A stretch of 64,000 bases of DNA, from contig NZ_NPDD01000022.1 in NCBI RefSeq assembly GCF_002272245.1, forward strand, positions 1-64,000, in the 5' to 3' direction. Position numbers and translations under genes: made by a program. This DNA comes from Bacillus sp. 7884-1 (GTDB taxonomy: Bacteria; Bacillota; Bacilli; Bacillales; Cytobacillaceae). Of the stretch, positions 20,288 through 29,821 are shown in pieces (within the stretch, counting starts at the first letter, position 1; each line of letters starts with the position of its first letter). Below the pieces are notes generated by a model that was not told the origin of the DNA, searched no databases, and saw nothing but the letters and a program-made list of their open reading frames with translations.

Positions 20288-21216
20288 ACTTTAGGTAATA
20301 TTTTATTTAATGGAACATTTCTCTGACGTTCCCAAGTTGCTTCGTTTTTGGGATCAAATTGCTCTAAGAAGGTTATGACTTCCTTGGTGATTGGTGTAGG
20401 AGTCGAAGCGCCAGATGTTACGGCGACGTTCTTCGCATCCTTAATCCACTCAATATCTAACTCAGAGATATCAGCAATTCGATAAGCCTTTGTACCAGCA
20501 ATTTCTTCCGAGACTTGCGCGAGTCGATTGGAGTTATTACTCATCGGGTCTCCAACCACAATCGTTACATCAGCCTCAGTGGCTTGACCAGCAACTGCTT
20601 CCTGACGCACTTGTGTGGCGTTGCATATTTCATTATAAGCCTGTGCATGCGGATATTTCTCCTGAACCTTTTTCATGGTATCAGTAACATCCCATTGGCT
20701 CATGGTGGTTTGATTGGTAACAATCAGTTTATCACTATGAATGTTTAAGGCTTCTACATCGCTTGGTGTTTCGACAAGGTGTACGAGATCAATAGCTACA
20801 CCAACAGCACCTTCAGGCTCAGGATGTCCTTTTTTACCAATATAAATGACTTGGTAGCCTTGCTTTGTCTTCTCTTTTATCAAATCATGCGTTCTTGTTA
20901 CATCTGGACATGTAGCATCAATCGTAACAAGTCCCTTCTTTTTTGCTAGCTCTCTTACTTCAGGGGATATACCGTGAGCTGTAAAAATAACAGTTCCTGT
21001 ATCTACCTTATCTAGAATGTCTTTGCGATTTTTTCCGTCGAGTGTAATAATGCCTTCTTCTGCAAAAGCATCCGTTACGTGTTTATTGTGAACGATCATC
21101 CCTAAAATGTAGATAGGACGTGGTAATGATTTATCTAGTGAAGCATTTCTTGCAATTACCATTGCGTCAACGACACCATAACAGTATCCGCGCGGTGAAA
21201 TCTTAATGATTTGCAT
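20278..21216 (-). CDS. ispH: 4-hydroxy-3-methylbut-2-enyl diphosphate reductase IspH
   Basis: Last enzyme of the MEP isoprenoid pathway; reduces HMBPP to IPP and DMAPP using an iron-sulfur cluster. The three cluster Cys are visible in [11 protein letters not shown] (near 12), [12 protein letters not shown] (near 95) and [12 protein letters not shown] (near 198). The product is 312 residues. The ribosome binding site TAGGAGGA lies just upstream on the minus strand. The pathway partner ispG lies 8 kb away in the same orientation. Confidence 0.96.
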   Translation of the reverse strand: MQIIKISPRGYCYGVVDAMVIARNASLDKSLPRPIYILGMIVHNKHVTDAFAEEGIITLDGKNRKDILDKVDTGTVIFTAHGISPEVRELAKKKGLVTIDATCPDVTRTHDLIKEKTKQGYQVIYIGKKGHPEPEGAVGVAIDLVHLVETPSDVEALNIHSDKLIVTNQTTMSQWDVTDTMKKVQEKYPHAQAYNEICNATQVRQEAVAGQATEADVTIVVGDPMSNNSNRLAQVSEEIAGTKAYRIADISELDIEWIKDAKNVAVTSGASTPTPITKEVITFLEQFDPKNEATWERQRNVPLNKILPKVKK

Positions 21217-21343
21217 ATTATAAAGTCCTCCTAAAGAACATTGACTTTGAATCTATGTATTTATTATATAAAACTAATAGAAATAATACAAAGATACATT
21301 TTTCCTGTGAAATTTCTGTAAATATTTCTTGTGAAAATAACAG

Positions 21344-21373
21344 AAAAATAAAAAGATGCTGATTTTCAGCATC
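21344..21373 (-). terminator. Terminator after yqfQ
   Basis: On the minus strand GGATGCTGA and TCAGCATC form an 8-bp stem (plus-strand arms 21355-21362 and 21366-21373), followed by a T-rich run. Confidence 0.75.
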
Positions 21374-21380
21374 CATTTGT

Positions 21381-22022
21381 TTAAATGTATAGTTTAGGGA
21401 TAGATGGCCCATCTGGTCGTTTTTCTTCAACTCTTTCAGATTGAACAACCCTTTTCTTTTTAGGTCTTTTCTTGGGTTCTGCAGGGGGTGAAGCAGACTC
21501 CTCTGCGAGTATATGGGTATCTGGCGTGTTTTCTTCACTTTGTTCCTCCGTTGGTAAATCTTTAAAACCCTTATACAATTTCCACATCATAGGGATGTTC
21601 TTGACTAATGGTCCATATTGCTGAATCATGGGTGTTATGGATTGAACGGAATTCAAAACCTGTTGGGTGTTGTTAAGAAATCCAGTCAGACTGTTCGGAT
21701 TACTTAGTGTTTGAAGTAATGAACCAACTCCTCCTCCGCTGGAAGCAGCTCGACCGGCTGTCTGCGCACCCCCAAGGCCAGCACGTTGATTACCTTGCTT
21801 TTTCCCGCCAAGAATTTTCGAAAGTAAGCCGCCGCCACTTCTTCTTCCTTGCCCTCTTCCCATCATAGTGCTGCCACTGTTGCTATTCTTCTGAAACCCC
21901 ATCATCTGTCCACTGCCGCCATAAGGATTCATCATGTGCTGTTGACCTCCATATGGTCCTCTTCCCATCATGTTTGGACCCATATGCCCGTACATAGGAT
22001 ATCTCGGTCTAGGCTGCTGCAT
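21381..22022 (-). CDS. yqfQ: YqfQ/VrrA family protein
   Basis: A 213-residue protein of low complexity at its N-terminus, rich in Gly, Met, Gln, Pro and Arg (MQQPRPRYPMYGHMGPNMMG), followed by a conserved helical part (SLLQTLSNPNSLTGFLNNTQ ... PMIQQYGPLVKNIPMMWKLY, about 95-160) and a Lys/Glu-rich tail. It matches the YqfQ/VrrA family, known for variable repeats in B. anthracis. Function unknown, possibly a spore or surface protein. GAGGAGGAC precedes the ATG. Confidence 0.85.
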   Translation of the reverse strand: MQQPRPRYPMYGHMGPNMMGRGPYGGQQHMMNPYGGSGQMMGFQKNSNSGSTMMGRGQGRRSGGGLLSKILGGKKQGNQRAGLGGAQTAGRAASSGGGVGSLLQTLSNPNSLTGFLNNTQQVLNSVQSITPMIQQYGPLVKNIPMMWKLYKGFKDLPTEEQSEENTPDTHILAEESASPPAEPKKRPKKKRVVQSERVEEKRPDGPSIPKLYI

Positions 22023-22274
22023 ACGTAAGTCCTCCTCTCAAAAAAGCCTTATAATTTAAGGTATGCAATTACCTAAATTTGGTTTAGGAATAAACACTAG
22101 GATAAACAATAAATTTTCATGATTAAAAGTGGCCCAAAAGTAAAAGATGATAATAACTGGTTATTTAGATGAATCTTTACTATAATGATATGATGGAAAT
22201 AAAAGTGGAAGCTCTTGCTAAAGTAAGGAAACTACTCCATAAACGGTAGATATTAATATATAAGGAGCAATAAC

Positions 22275-23585
22275 ATGAAAGAAAATCGTTTTGAACGTTT
22301 TAATTTTCAACCTTTTATTATAGAAGCAATTAAGGAACAAGGTTTTCATGAACCAACTGAAATTCAGGAACGAATGATACCACTGGTTTTGAAAAATGAA
22401 AGTGCCATCGGTCAATCACAAACTGGAACAGGTAAAACACTTGCCTTTGTATTGCCAATTCTAGAAAGAATAAATACTGAGCGGCAAGAGGTACAGGCTG
22501 TCATCACAGCACCAACAAGAGAGCTTGCTTCACAAATCTATCATCAAATTTTAAAGGTGACAGAGCATTGCAGTCCTGACAAAGCCATCATGACTAGATG
22601 CTACATTGGCGGTACAGACAAACAAAGAACCATTGATAAACTAAAAGTACAGCCCCATATTGTAGTAGGAACTCCAGGCAGAATTAAAGATCTGATGATT
22701 GAACAAGCACTATTTGTCCATACTTCAGAAGTTCTTGTTGTTGATGAAGCAGATATGATGCTAGATATGGGCTTTATCGAGGATCTAGATCAGGTAGCTG
22801 CAAAAATGCCTGAGAAATTACAAATGCTTGTATTTTCGGCAACAATTCCCGAAAAACTTAAACCGTTTCTCAAAAAATACATGGAAAACCCGAAATCCAT
22901 TCAAATTGATGCCAAGAGAAAAAGTGCTGAGAATTTAACACACTATCTATTGCCTTCTAGGCACAGAAATAAAAAACAGCTTGTTCACGATGCTCTTATT
23001 CAATACAATCCATATTTAGCGATTGTTTTTACCAATACAAAAAAGATGGCTGAAGAGGTTGCCAACTTTTTGATTAATAAAGGGCTAAAGGTTGCGCGTG
23101 TCCATGGAGATCTTAACCCCCGTGAACGAAAAAAAATGATGAAACAAATTCAAGATTTAGAGTACCAATATATCGTTGCGACAGACCTAGCTTCAAGAGG
23201 AATTGATATTGAAGGAATCAGTCATATTATCAATTATGAATTACCTACAGATTTGGACTTTTATATCCACCGAGTAGGAAGGACTGCAAGAGCCGGAAAC
23301 TCGGGAATTGCCCTCACCATTTATGATATCTCCGATGAAGATGCATTAAACCGCATTGAAAAGATGGGGATTCAGTTTAAATACGTCGATCTTAAAAAAG
23401 AAGAATTTGTTGAATTAGAAGATCGCAATAAAAGAAAAACAAGGGTAAGAAAAGAGGATGAAGCAGATAAGACTGCTAAGTCAATGGTCAAGAAACCTCA
23501 AAAAGTTAAACCGGGCTATAAAAAGAAAATGCAGTGGGAAATGGACAAAATAAAAAAACGTCAACGAAGAATAAAGAAGAAGTAA
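22275..23585 (+). CDS. cshB: DEAD-box RNA helicase CshB
   Basis: A 436-residue ATP-dependent RNA helicase. The Q motif (PTEIQERMIP), Walker A variant AIGQSQTGTGKT (about 46-57), PTRELA, VVDEADMMLDMGF (motif II) and SAT are in the first domain; ATDLASRGIDIEG and HRVGRTARAG in the second. The Lys/Arg-rich C-terminal tail after 370 is typical for CshB, which acts in cold adaptation and RNA turnover. TAAGGAG lies about 9 bases before the ATG. Confidence 0.95.
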   Translation: MKENRFERFNFQPFIIEAIKEQGFHEPTEIQERMIPLVLKNESAIGQSQTGTGKTLAFVLPILERINTERQEVQAVITAPTRELASQIYHQILKVTEHCSPDKAIMTRCYIGGTDKQRTIDKLKVQPHIVVGTPGRIKDLMIEQALFVHTSEVLVVDEADMMLDMGFIEDLDQVAAKMPEKLQMLVFSATIPEKLKPFLKKYMENPKSIQIDAKRKSAENLTHYLLPSRHRNKKQLVHDALIQYNPYLAIVFTNTKKMAEEVANFLINKGLKVARVHGDLNPRERKKMMKQIQDLEYQYIVATDLASRGIDIEGISHIINYELPTDLDFYIHRVGRTARAGNSGIALTIYDISDEDALNRIEKMGIQFKYVDLKKEEFVELEDRNKRKTRVRKEDEADKTAKSMVKKPQKVKPGYKKKMQWEMDKIKKRQRRIKKK

Positions 23586-23609
23586 GATTTTGAAGGGAGA
23601 GAGAAGGTT

Positions 23610-24503
23610 TTGTTGAAAATAGGATCACATGTCTCAATGAGCGGTAAAAAAATGCTGCTGGCAGCGAGCGAGGAAGCCGTTTCATATGGTGCGAATACAT
23701 TCATGGTCTATACGGGAGCACCGCAAAACACTAGAAGGAAAAAAATTGAGGATTTGAATATTGAAGCAGGAAGAAGGCATATGGAGGAGAACGGGATCTC
23801 TGAAATTGTTGTCCATGCACCATACATCATCAATATCGGTAATACCACGAATCCAGATACGTTTGAATTAGGTGTAAGATTCCTCCGTACAGAAATTGAA
23901 AGAACAGAGGCAATTGGCGCTAAACAAATTGTGCTGCATCCAGGTGCACATGTTGGTGCAGGTACGGAAGCGGGAATAAAAAAGATTATTGAAGGATTGA
24001 ATGAAGTATTAACGGGAAAAGAGCAGCTGCAAATTGCTTTAGAGACAATGGCAGGCAAAGGCTCTGAATGTGGGAAGTCATTTGAGGAATTAGCGATGAT
24101 TATCGATGGTGTAAACTATAGTGACAAGCTTTCTGTTTGTTTTGATACCTGTCATACCCATGATGCGGGATATAACATTGTCGAAGACTTTGATGGTGTA
24201 TTAAATGAATTTGATAAAATTGTCGGCTTAGATAAATTAAAGGTTCTTCATATCAATGATAGTAAAAATGCAGTTGGTATGAGAAAAGACCGTCACGAAA
24301 ATATCGGCTTTGGTCATATCGGCTTTGATGCTATCAATTATATCGTCCACCATCCACAACTGACAGATGTACCTAAGATTCTAGAGACACCATATGTCGG
24401 TGAAGATAAAGATAATAAAAAGCCTCCGTATTTATTTGAAATTGAAATGCTGAGAGAGAAGAAGTTTAACGAAAATCTTTTGGACAAAATCTTGCAATCA
24501 TAA
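23610..24503 (+). CDS. nfo: Endonuclease IV (AP endonuclease)
   Basis: A 297-residue zinc-dependent AP endonuclease of base excision repair; B. subtilis Nfo also protects spores. Metal-ligand motifs include [44 protein letters not shown] and [20 protein letters not shown]. Two consecutive TTG codons begin the frame; the first (23610) gives the usual [12 protein letters not shown] N-terminus. It lies 24 bases after cshB, so co-transcription is likely. Confidence 0.96.
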   Translation: MLKIGSHVSMSGKKMLLAASEEAVSYGANTFMVYTGAPQNTRRKKIEDLNIEAGRRHMEENGISEIVVHAPYIINIGNTTNPDTFELGVRFLRTEIERTEAIGAKQIVLHPGAHVGAGTEAGIKKIIEGLNEVLTGKEQLQIALETMAGKGSECGKSFEELAMIIDGVNYSDKLSVCFDTCHTHDAGYNIVEDFDGVLNEFDKIVGLDKLKVLHINDSKNAVGMRKDRHENIGFGHIGFDAINYIVHHPQLTDVPKILETPYVGEDKDNKKPPYLFEIEMLREKKFNENLLDKILQS

Positions 24504-24542
24504 GATAAAGCTGTGCTCATAAGGGCACAGCTTTATTGTTTT
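24504..24542. terminator. Bidirectional terminator between nfo and yqfT
   Basis: AAAGCTGTGC (24507-24516) and GCACAGCTTT (24525-24534) form a 10-bp stem; T-rich sequence follows on the plus strand and the flanking A run gives U-rich RNA on the minus strand. Confidence 0.75.
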
Positions 24543-24803
24543 TTATTTTGTGAATTGAACAAATAGCTTATTTACTTCTCTTGCTACTTCAGGGCCAGCT
24601 ATTTTTGCAATTTCTTTAATTAGTGATGCTCGTTCGCGGGCATCAAAAATATTTACATTTTTACCTCTTAAGTATTGAGCAACCTTATTTGCTTGCTGCC
24701 TATTCACTCGGATATTAAATTGTTGCGCATACTTGAATAGTTCGTCACCAGTAATGGTATTAATCTTATGATTAATGACGCTCTCAAAAATCTTCACACT
24801 CAT
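24543..24803 (-). CDS. yqfT: DUF2624 family protein YqfT
   Basis: A small cytoplasmic protein of about 86 residues, predicted fully helical, matching the DUF2624/YqfT family by sequence and position. Function unknown. Start uncertain: AAGGAG lies 3 bases before ATG 24803 and 9 bases before an in-frame GTG at 24797; the GTG has the better spacing. Confidence 0.8.
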   Translation of the reverse strand: MSVKIFESVINHKINTITGDELFKYAQQFNIRVNRQQANKVAQYLRGKNVNIFDARERASLIKEIAKIAGPEVAREVNKLFVQFTK

Positions 24804-24893
24804 CACTCCTTCATCTACTGTATGAAAGGTGAAAATAGAGTGTTACAAAATGACTAACATCGACTTTTTAATACTTCGTGTAAAGGTAAATGC

Positions 24894-24922
24894 TTTACAA
24901 TAGGAAGTTCCTATTGTATACT
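24894..24922 (+). promoter_or_regulatory. Promoter of the zinc operon with inverted repeat in the spacer
   Basis: TTTACA (24894-24899) and TATACT (24917-24922) are 17 bases apart. A perfect 11-1-11 inverted repeat, centred on G24907 (24896-24918, core AATAGGAA-G-TTCCTATT), fills the spacer and touches both elements. Such placement suggests a repressor operator. Confidence 0.6.
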
Positions 24923-24932
24923 ACTTTAAGTT

Positions 24933-24953
24933 AAATCGGAATGATTCTTAAAA
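24933..24953 (+). promoter_or_regulatory. Candidate Zur box
   Basis: The left half AAATCGGAAT matches the B. subtilis Zur box half AAATCGTAAT at nine of ten bases; the right half (GATTCTTAAAA) matches weakly. It lies just downstream of the -10, where binding would block transcription of znuC-znuB-zur. Confidence 0.5.
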
Positions 24954-24968
24954 TTAAGGTGAGAAACC

Positions 24969-25748
24969 ATGAAATCACATTCAATTATTGAAATAAAACA
25001 AGTTTCCTATCGCTATGAAAAGGATACAGTTCTTGAAAATATTAACCTCGCCATACCAAATGGCTCATTTTTGGCAATTGTTGGTCCAAATGGCTCAGGA
25101 AAATCAACATTATTAAAGTTAATCTTGGGACTATTAAAGCCGCAAAAAGGAGAAATTCACTTATTTGGTCAGGAAATGAGTAAATTTAAAGATTGGCAGC
25201 AAATCGGATATGTATCTCAAAAAGCGAATTCCTTTAATACAGGTTTTCCAGCCACAGTTTTTGAAGTTGTTTCCAGTGGACTAACTAAGAAACTGGGATT
25301 ATTTCGCTTTTTTAAGAAGGAAGATTCCCAAAAAGTATATGATGCTTTGGAATCTGTGGGAATGAGAAAGTTTAGTAATCGAAATATCGGAGAGCTTTCA
25401 GGAGGGCAGCAGCAAAGAGTATTCATTGCCCGTGCCCTTGTAAGTGAGCCTAGGCTATTGATTTTAGATGAACCAACCGTCGGGGTTGATGCGGAAAATG
25501 TGAATGCATTTTATCAAATGCTTGCTGATCTAAATAAAAAGCGGGGAATTACACTTCTATTAGTTACACATGATGTTGGAACTATTTCAGATAAAGTTAC
25601 CCATGTAGCTTGTCTGAATAAGCACTTGCATTTCCATGGAGATACACGCGAATTTGAAAAGCACCAAAGTGAGGGGATGTCTGAATTGTATGGTACGGAT
25701 GTCCAGCTAATATCCCATCAACATGACCACGGAGGCGTTTTTAAATGA
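24969..25748 (+). CDS. znuC: Zinc ABC transporter ATP-binding protein
   Basis: A 259-residue ABC ATPase powering metal uptake. It shows GPNGSGKST (Walker A, about 40-48), the Q-loop [14 protein letters not shown] (signature, about 142) and LLILDEPTVG (Walker B, about 162), and ends in a His-rich tail (LISHQHDHGG) that may bind zinc. It overlaps the permease gene by ATGA. The following Zur-type regulator supports zinc as the substrate. No substrate-binding lipoprotein gene is adjacent. Confidence 0.9.
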   Translation: MKSHSIIEIKQVSYRYEKDTVLENINLAIPNGSFLAIVGPNGSGKSTLLKLILGLLKPQKGEIHLFGQEMSKFKDWQQIGYVSQKANSFNTGFPATVFEVVSSGLTKKLGLFRFFKKEDSQKVYDALESVGMRKFSNRNIGELSGGQQQRVFIARALVSEPRLLILDEPTVGVDAENVNAFYQMLADLNKKRGITLLLVTHDVGTISDKVTHVACLNKHLHFHGDTREFEKHQSEGMSELYGTDVQLISHQHDHGGVFK

Positions 25749-26608
25749 TTCAAGGAATTTTTCAATATGAATTTTTACAAAATGCCTTTCTAACAGGGAT
25801 CTTAATTGGTTTTCTTGCACCATTATTAGGTGTATTTATTGTTGTAAGGAGGCTTTCCTTAATTGCCGATGCCCTAAGTCATGTAACCTTAGCGGGAATT
25901 GCTGCCAGCCTTCTTCTTGAAAAATACTTTGCTGCGTTAAGCGGGTTAAATCCACTCTATTTAGGAATGGTCTTTTCAGTCGGAGGCTCGTTGTTCATTG
26001 AAAAACTACGAGGAGTATATAAGCATTACCAAGAGCTTGCTATCCCGATTATATTATCCGGCGGTATAGGTCTAGGGGTAATCTTTATTTCACTCGCGGA
26101 TGGTTTTAATACGGACTTGTATAGTTATTTATTTGGAAGTGTATCTGCAGTCAGCCGTACAGATTTATGGGTAATTTTTATTATTAGTATCGGTGTCGTA
26201 ATGACAATCGTTTTATTATATAAAGAGCTATTTTTATTATCTTTTGATGAAGAACACGCCAAAGCCTCAGGAATAGCAGCAAAAAGCATTCACTTTATTT
26301 TTATTATCATGGTCGCACTTGTGATTGCGGCATCGATGCGAATAGTAGGAATCATGCTTGTTTCTTCATTGATGACATTACCAGTTGCAGCAAGCATACG
26401 CATTGCTAAAGGCTTTAAACAAACCATTGTTTTGTCCATCATCTTTGGGGAAATATCTGTTCTTGGAGGGTTATTTGCCTCTTATTATTTAGACCTTGCT
26501 CCTGGTGGAACGATTGTCATGATAGCTGTGGCCATATTAGTGTTTACCATCATTTATAAAAAAGTAATGATTAATAATCATGTTTCACAAGGGGGGGCAG
26601 CAGGGTGA
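25745..26608 (+). CDS. znuB: Zinc ABC transporter permease
   Basis: A 287-residue integral membrane protein of the ABC-3 (ZnuB/AdcB) family with about eight hydrophobic segments. The conserved cytoplasmic coupling region is around [20 protein letters not shown] (about residues 37-56). It is linked to znuC by ATGA and to zur by GTGA overlaps, so the three genes are one operon. Confidence 0.92.
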   Translation: MIQGIFQYEFLQNAFLTGILIGFLAPLLGVFIVVRRLSLIADALSHVTLAGIAASLLLEKYFAALSGLNPLYLGMVFSVGGSLFIEKLRGVYKHYQELAIPIILSGGIGLGVIFISLADGFNTDLYSYLFGSVSAVSRTDLWVIFIISIGVVMTIVLLYKELFLLSFDEEHAKASGIAAKSIHFIFIIMVALVIAASMRIVGIMLVSSLMTLPVAASIRIAKGFKQTIVLSIIFGEISVLGGLFASYYLDLAPGGTIVMIAVAILVFTIIYKKVMINNHVSQGGAAG

Positions 26609-27015
26609 ATGTTAATGAAGCCATTCAATTCTTAAAAGAAAACGGATTTAAACAAACAGGAAAAAGAGAGGATATGCTTCAACTATTTTCTGACAGTGAT
26701 AAATACTTAACAGCAAAGGATGTCTTAGATGAGTTAAAGGAAGACTATCCAGGGTTAAGCTTTGATACGATTTATCGGAATCTTTCTCTTTTTGTTAAAA
26801 TGGGAATTCTAGAAATGACGGAACTATCTGGCGAAAAGCATTTTCGCTTTTCCTGTTCACGCCACCAGCATCACCATCATTTCATCTGTATGGATTGCGG
26901 TAAGACAAAAGAAATTGAAACTTGTCCAATGAACAGCTTAAGTGAGGATTTAAAAGGGTATGATATTTCGGGGCATAAATTTGAAATTTACGGACGTTGT
27001 CCTGAGTGTCATTAA
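26605..27015 (+). CDS. zur: Fur-family regulator, probable zinc repressor Zur
   Basis: A 136-residue Fur-family protein with an N-terminal winged helix ([13 protein letters not shown] ... [13 protein letters not shown]) and a C-terminal dimer domain carrying the [13 protein letters not shown] metal-sensing run and structural zinc pairs CMDC and CPEC. The GTG start overlaps the znuB stop, with AAGGGGGGG upstream. Position in a zinc importer operon makes Zur far more likely than Fur or PerR. Autoregulation is likely because a Zur-box-like site precedes the operon. Confidence 0.92.
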   Translation: MNVNEAIQFLKENGFKQTGKREDMLQLFSDSDKYLTAKDVLDELKEDYPGLSFDTIYRNLSLFVKMGILEMTELSGEKHFRFSCSRHQHHHHFICMDCGKTKEIETCPMNSLSEDLKGYDISGHKFEIYGRCPECH

Positions 27016-27022
27016 ATAAAAA

Positions 27023-27054
27023 CAAAACAGCATGGCAGTGGCCATGCTGTTTTT
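27023..27054. terminator. Bidirectional terminator between zur and yqfW
   Basis: AAACAGCATGGC and GGCCATGCTGTTT form a strong stem with T-rich sequence on both sides. Confidence 0.8.
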
Positions 27055-27055
27055 A

Positions 27056-27619
27056 CTATTTTAGCCAATTTTTTACCCAAGTATTGGCCTCATACCAATT
27101 ATTAACTCGAACAACACCCTTAGGAATAGGATCCTGATTATAAGGGGTATTAAACAATAGGACTGGAATATCACATTCTTCGTGAATCATGACAGCATTG
27201 TCGTGTTTATCTTCCAGGAATAGATCCACTTGATGGAGTTTAGCTGCTGCAACCTTATCGTGTGAACCAATTAATTCTATATGGTTATAAGACAAGCCTT
27301 TTTTGTTAAACCATTTCTTTGTATTTTCCAATAGGTGTGAGCCCCTTGCACTTATGAAGAATAATTCATGTTCTTTTTTCCACATGTTAAGTATAGTTTC
27401 TGCACCCTCTGCAAGTGGAGATTCCTCATAAATTACCGGTTCGTTTTCAACAAACCACTTTGAAAATTTTTCCTGTGAAACATTTACAACTTTATTCAAA
27501 TCATATTCCTTAACATCAGCGAGTGTTAGGTTTAGCCCGAATCCCTCATTAATAAAGGGAACAAGCGCAGATGGACATGTAACTGTTCCATCAATATCAA
27601 TTCCAAATCTTTTCCTCAT
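27056..27619 (-). CDS. yqfW: HAD-superfamily 5'-nucleotidase-like protein YqfW
   Basis: A 187-residue protein with HAD motif I GIDIDGTVT (residues 6-14: the nucleophile Asp and acid/base Asp), motif II FFISARG (about 87-93) and an acidic motif near VDLFLEDKHDNA (about 130-141). It resembles NT5C-type deoxyribonucleotidases and B. subtilis YqfW. The natural substrate is not known. It is a monocistronic minus-strand gene between two terminator-flanked plus-strand units. Confidence 0.87.
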   Translation of the reverse strand: MRKRFGIDIDGTVTCPSALVPFINEGFGLNLTLADVKEYDLNKVVNVSQEKFSKWFVENEPVIYEESPLAEGAETILNMWKKEHELFFISARGSHLLENTKKWFNKKGLSYNHIELIGSHDKVAAAKLHQVDLFLEDKHDNAVMIHEECDIPVLLFNTPYNQDPIPKGVVRVNNWYEANTWVKNWLK

Positions 27620-27727
27620 ATGTTGTCACCTTCAATTGCCAAGTTTTTAACTTTATTTTACCATATTAAAATGACGAAAGTTACAAACAATAATAAATGC
27701 TCCTATTACTGAAAGTGAGGGATTCGG

Positions 27728-28108
27728 ATGGAAGATAAAAAAGACACGAAAATACGTGGGTATCTCCCAAGTCCAAACACTGATGTAGATAGTCCAGATT
27801 ACCCTTCTGATTATAGAGAGGAAACAGCAGCTGAAATCGCAGCTCCTGTTCCAATCGCTCGCCCTGCATTCCAGGAAAGATCAAAATCCGGTGAAGGAAC
27901 TGGGGCAAGAGAGGGAACAGGCATGGGATGGGCTGCTTTAGTTCTATCCATACTATCACTGTTTGTCATGCCGATTCTTTTTGGTGCAGCAGGTATTGTA
28001 TTAGGGTTCATTGCCAGACGTCGAGGAGCAGTGAGTCTGGGAGCGTGGGCAATCGGGATAGGTGCCATATCAATTATTGTTGGTATCTTTATCCTCCCGT
28101 TCTTTTAA
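27728..28108 (+). CDS. yqfX: DUF4190-type membrane protein (yqfX position)
   Basis: A 126-residue protein: hydrophilic, probably disordered N-terminus (residues 1-60, Pro/Ser/Glu-rich) followed by two hydrophobic segments (about 64-90 and 98-124) separated by FIARRRGAVSLG. The Gly-rich pair of helices with a basic turn is the DUF4190 pattern. Function unknown. Position and layout agree with B. subtilis YqfX. Confidence 0.8.
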   Translation: MEDKKDTKIRGYLPSPNTDVDSPDYPSDYREETAAEIAAPVPIARPAFQERSKSGEGTGAREGTGMGWAALVLSILSLFVMPILFGAAGIVLGFIARRRGAVSLGAWAIGIGAISIIVGIFILPFF

Positions 28109-28131
28109 ATGGTAACCTGTAAATATAGGGG

Positions 28132-28167
28132 CAAAAAAAGAAACCCGGCAGCTTTTGCCGGGTTTCT
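28132..28167 (-). terminator. Terminator of ispG
   Basis: GAAACCCGGCA (28140-28150) and TGCCGGGTTTC (28156-28166) form an 11-bp stem; read on the minus strand it is followed by seven T (complement of 28133-28139). It may also stop yqfX transcripts weakly. Confidence 0.85.
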
Positions 28168-28181
28168 TCAAGCTCGTTTTT

Positions 28182-29294
28182 TTAGTTTGTAACCTCAGCC
28201 TCTTCAGCTGCTTTTTTCTGGAAATACTCTTCTGCAATTTGATCGATTTCTTTCTTTAATTCATCGACCAATTGAGCTTCTGGTACTTTACGGACAATCT
28301 CACCTTTACGGAAGAGTAAGCCTTCACCACGTGCACCGGCAATCCCAATGTCGGCTTCTCTTGCCTCACCAGGACCGTTTACAGCGCAACCCAAAACAGC
28401 CACTTTAATTGGCGCTTTTATTGTCGAGATATACTCTTCGACTTCATTTGCAATACTGATTAAATCGATTTCAATTCTTCCACAGGTTGGGCACGAGATT
28501 AACGTTGCAGCATTGGAAGAAAGGCCAAATACTTTTAAAAGCTCTCTGGCTACTTTGACTTCTTCAACAGGATCGGCACTTAAAGAAATGCGGAGAGTAT
28601 TCCCGATTCCTTTGCTAATAATTGCTCCCAATCCTGCAGCACTTTTAACAGTACCTGCAAAAAGAGTTCCTGACTCAGTAATACCTAAGTGTAAAGGATA
28701 ATCAAATGCCTTGGAAGCTTTTTCGTATGCTTCGATTGCAAGATTTACATCGGATGCTTTCATGGAAACGATGATATCATGGAAATCTAAGTCTTCAAGG
28801 ATTTTGATATGATGTAGGGCACTCTCAACCATTCCATCGGCGGTTGGATACCCGTATTTTTCGAGTATTCTTTTTTCAAGTGATCCAGCATTTACACCAA
28901 TTCGAATCGGTATCCCACGTTCCTTTGCAGCCTTAACAACAGCTTCAACTTTCTCACGCTTACCAATGTTTCCTGGATTAATCCGGATTTTATCAGCGCC
29001 GCCTTCAATAGCCTTAAGCGCCAATTTATAATCAAAATGGATATCGACAACTAACGGGATATTAATTCTTTTTTTAATTTCAGGAATGGCATTAGCTGCT
29101 CGTTCGTCGGGACACGCTACCCGAACAATTTGACAGCCTGCCTCTTCAAGACGTTTTATTTCAGCAACAGTAGCTTCAACATCATGTGTTTTAGTAGTTG
29201 TCATGCTCTGTATAAATAATTCGTTACTGCCGCCAATGGTTAAATTGCCAACTGTTATTGGACGGGTCTTTGTACGATGAATAATTTCACTCAA
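28182..29294 (-). CDS. ispG: 4-hydroxy-3-methylbut-2-en-1-yl diphosphate synthase IspG
   Basis: MEP-pathway enzyme that converts MEcPP to HMBPP using a [4Fe-4S] cluster. The 370-residue protein is the two-domain bacterial form: TIM barrel with [19 protein letters not shown] at the N-terminus and a C-terminal cluster domain with SCPTCGR (about 266-272) and [19 protein letters not shown] (about 303-321). Its product is the substrate of IspH, also in this window. Confidence 0.96.
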   Translation of the reverse strand: MSEIIHRTKTRPITVGNLTIGGSNELFIQSMTTTKTHDVEATVAEIKRLEEAGCQIVRVACPDERAANAIPEIKKRINIPLVVDIHFDYKLALKAIEGGADKIRINPGNIGKREKVEAVVKAAKERGIPIRIGVNAGSLEKRILEKYGYPTADGMVESALHHIKILEDLDFHDIIVSMKASDVNLAIEAYEKASKAFDYPLHLGITESGTLFAGTVKSAAGLGAIISKGIGNTLRISLSADPVEEVKVARELLKVFGLSSNAATLISCPTCGRIEIDLISIANEVEEYISTIKAPIKVAVLGCAVNGPGEAREADIGIAGARGEGLLFRKGEIVRKVPEAQLVDELKKEIDQIAEEYFQKKAAEEAEVTN

Positions 29295-29403
29295 GGGAAA
29301 TTCGCTCCTTCAAATTGGATTCGAATAATAGTTTAGTTTTAACACGCACCTATTATTTTATCAGTCCTTTACTAATCTTGACAAGACTGACGCCTTGGTT
29401 TTC

Positions 29404-29733
29404 CTATTTTGAGTAATCAGGAAATTGATAGGAGGCACCAATTTGGATTTTCTCCGGAGATTGACCTGGGTTTAGGCTTTTGAAATCCCCAATTAATTCG
29501 TCAATTGAAACGGGTAAAGGCTTATTAATATGACCTTCGACAATGGATATGAGTGTTTCACCAGGTTCAACTTCGGCCTCAAATGCGGCAATCGTATTTT
29601 CAGGAACAGCCATTGTCGCTATTGCTTGTTCAGGTGCTTGGGATTCCTCCTTAGGTAGAGTACCGGCTGTTAAATCAATATATATAACATAAATGGTTAG
29701 AAGTCCAAATAGAAAAAGGAAAATTCTTTTCAT
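29404..29733 (-). CDS. yqfZ: LysM-domain membrane-anchored protein YqfZ
   Basis: A 109-residue protein with an N-terminal membrane anchor or signal (KRIFLFLFGLLTIYVIYIDL) and a C-terminal LysM-like domain (VEPGETLISIVEGHINK ... IGDFKSLNPGQSPEKIQIGASYQFP), expected to bind peptidoglycan outside the cell. The ATG at plus position 29733 has GGAGGC about 7 bases upstream; a longer frame exists but lacks a site. B. subtilis YqfZ is similar in length and position. Confidence 0.85.
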   Translation of the reverse strand: MKRIFLFLFGLLTIYVIYIDLTAGTLPKEESQAPEQAIATMAVPENTIAAFEAEVEPGETLISIVEGHINKPLPVSIDELIGDFKSLNPGQSPEKIQIGASYQFPDYSK

Positions 29734-29795
29734 GAGACATGCCTCCAAAATGGAATGTTTGTACATTCCTATGCTTGTCCAATACGATATAGAAC

Positions 29796-29821
29796 GAAAA
29801 AACGCATCCAAGGGATGCGTT
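29796..29821 (-). terminator. Terminator after yqgB
   Basis: AACGCATCC (29801-29809) and GGATGCGTT (29813-29821) form a stem; on the minus strand it is followed by six T. The stem overlaps the yqgB stop codon. Confidence 0.8.

Noticed and set aside
21218-21538. Minus-strand 106-codon frame between ispH and yqfQ
   Set aside because: It overlaps the yqfQ coding end and terminator, has unlikely composition and no ribosome binding site.
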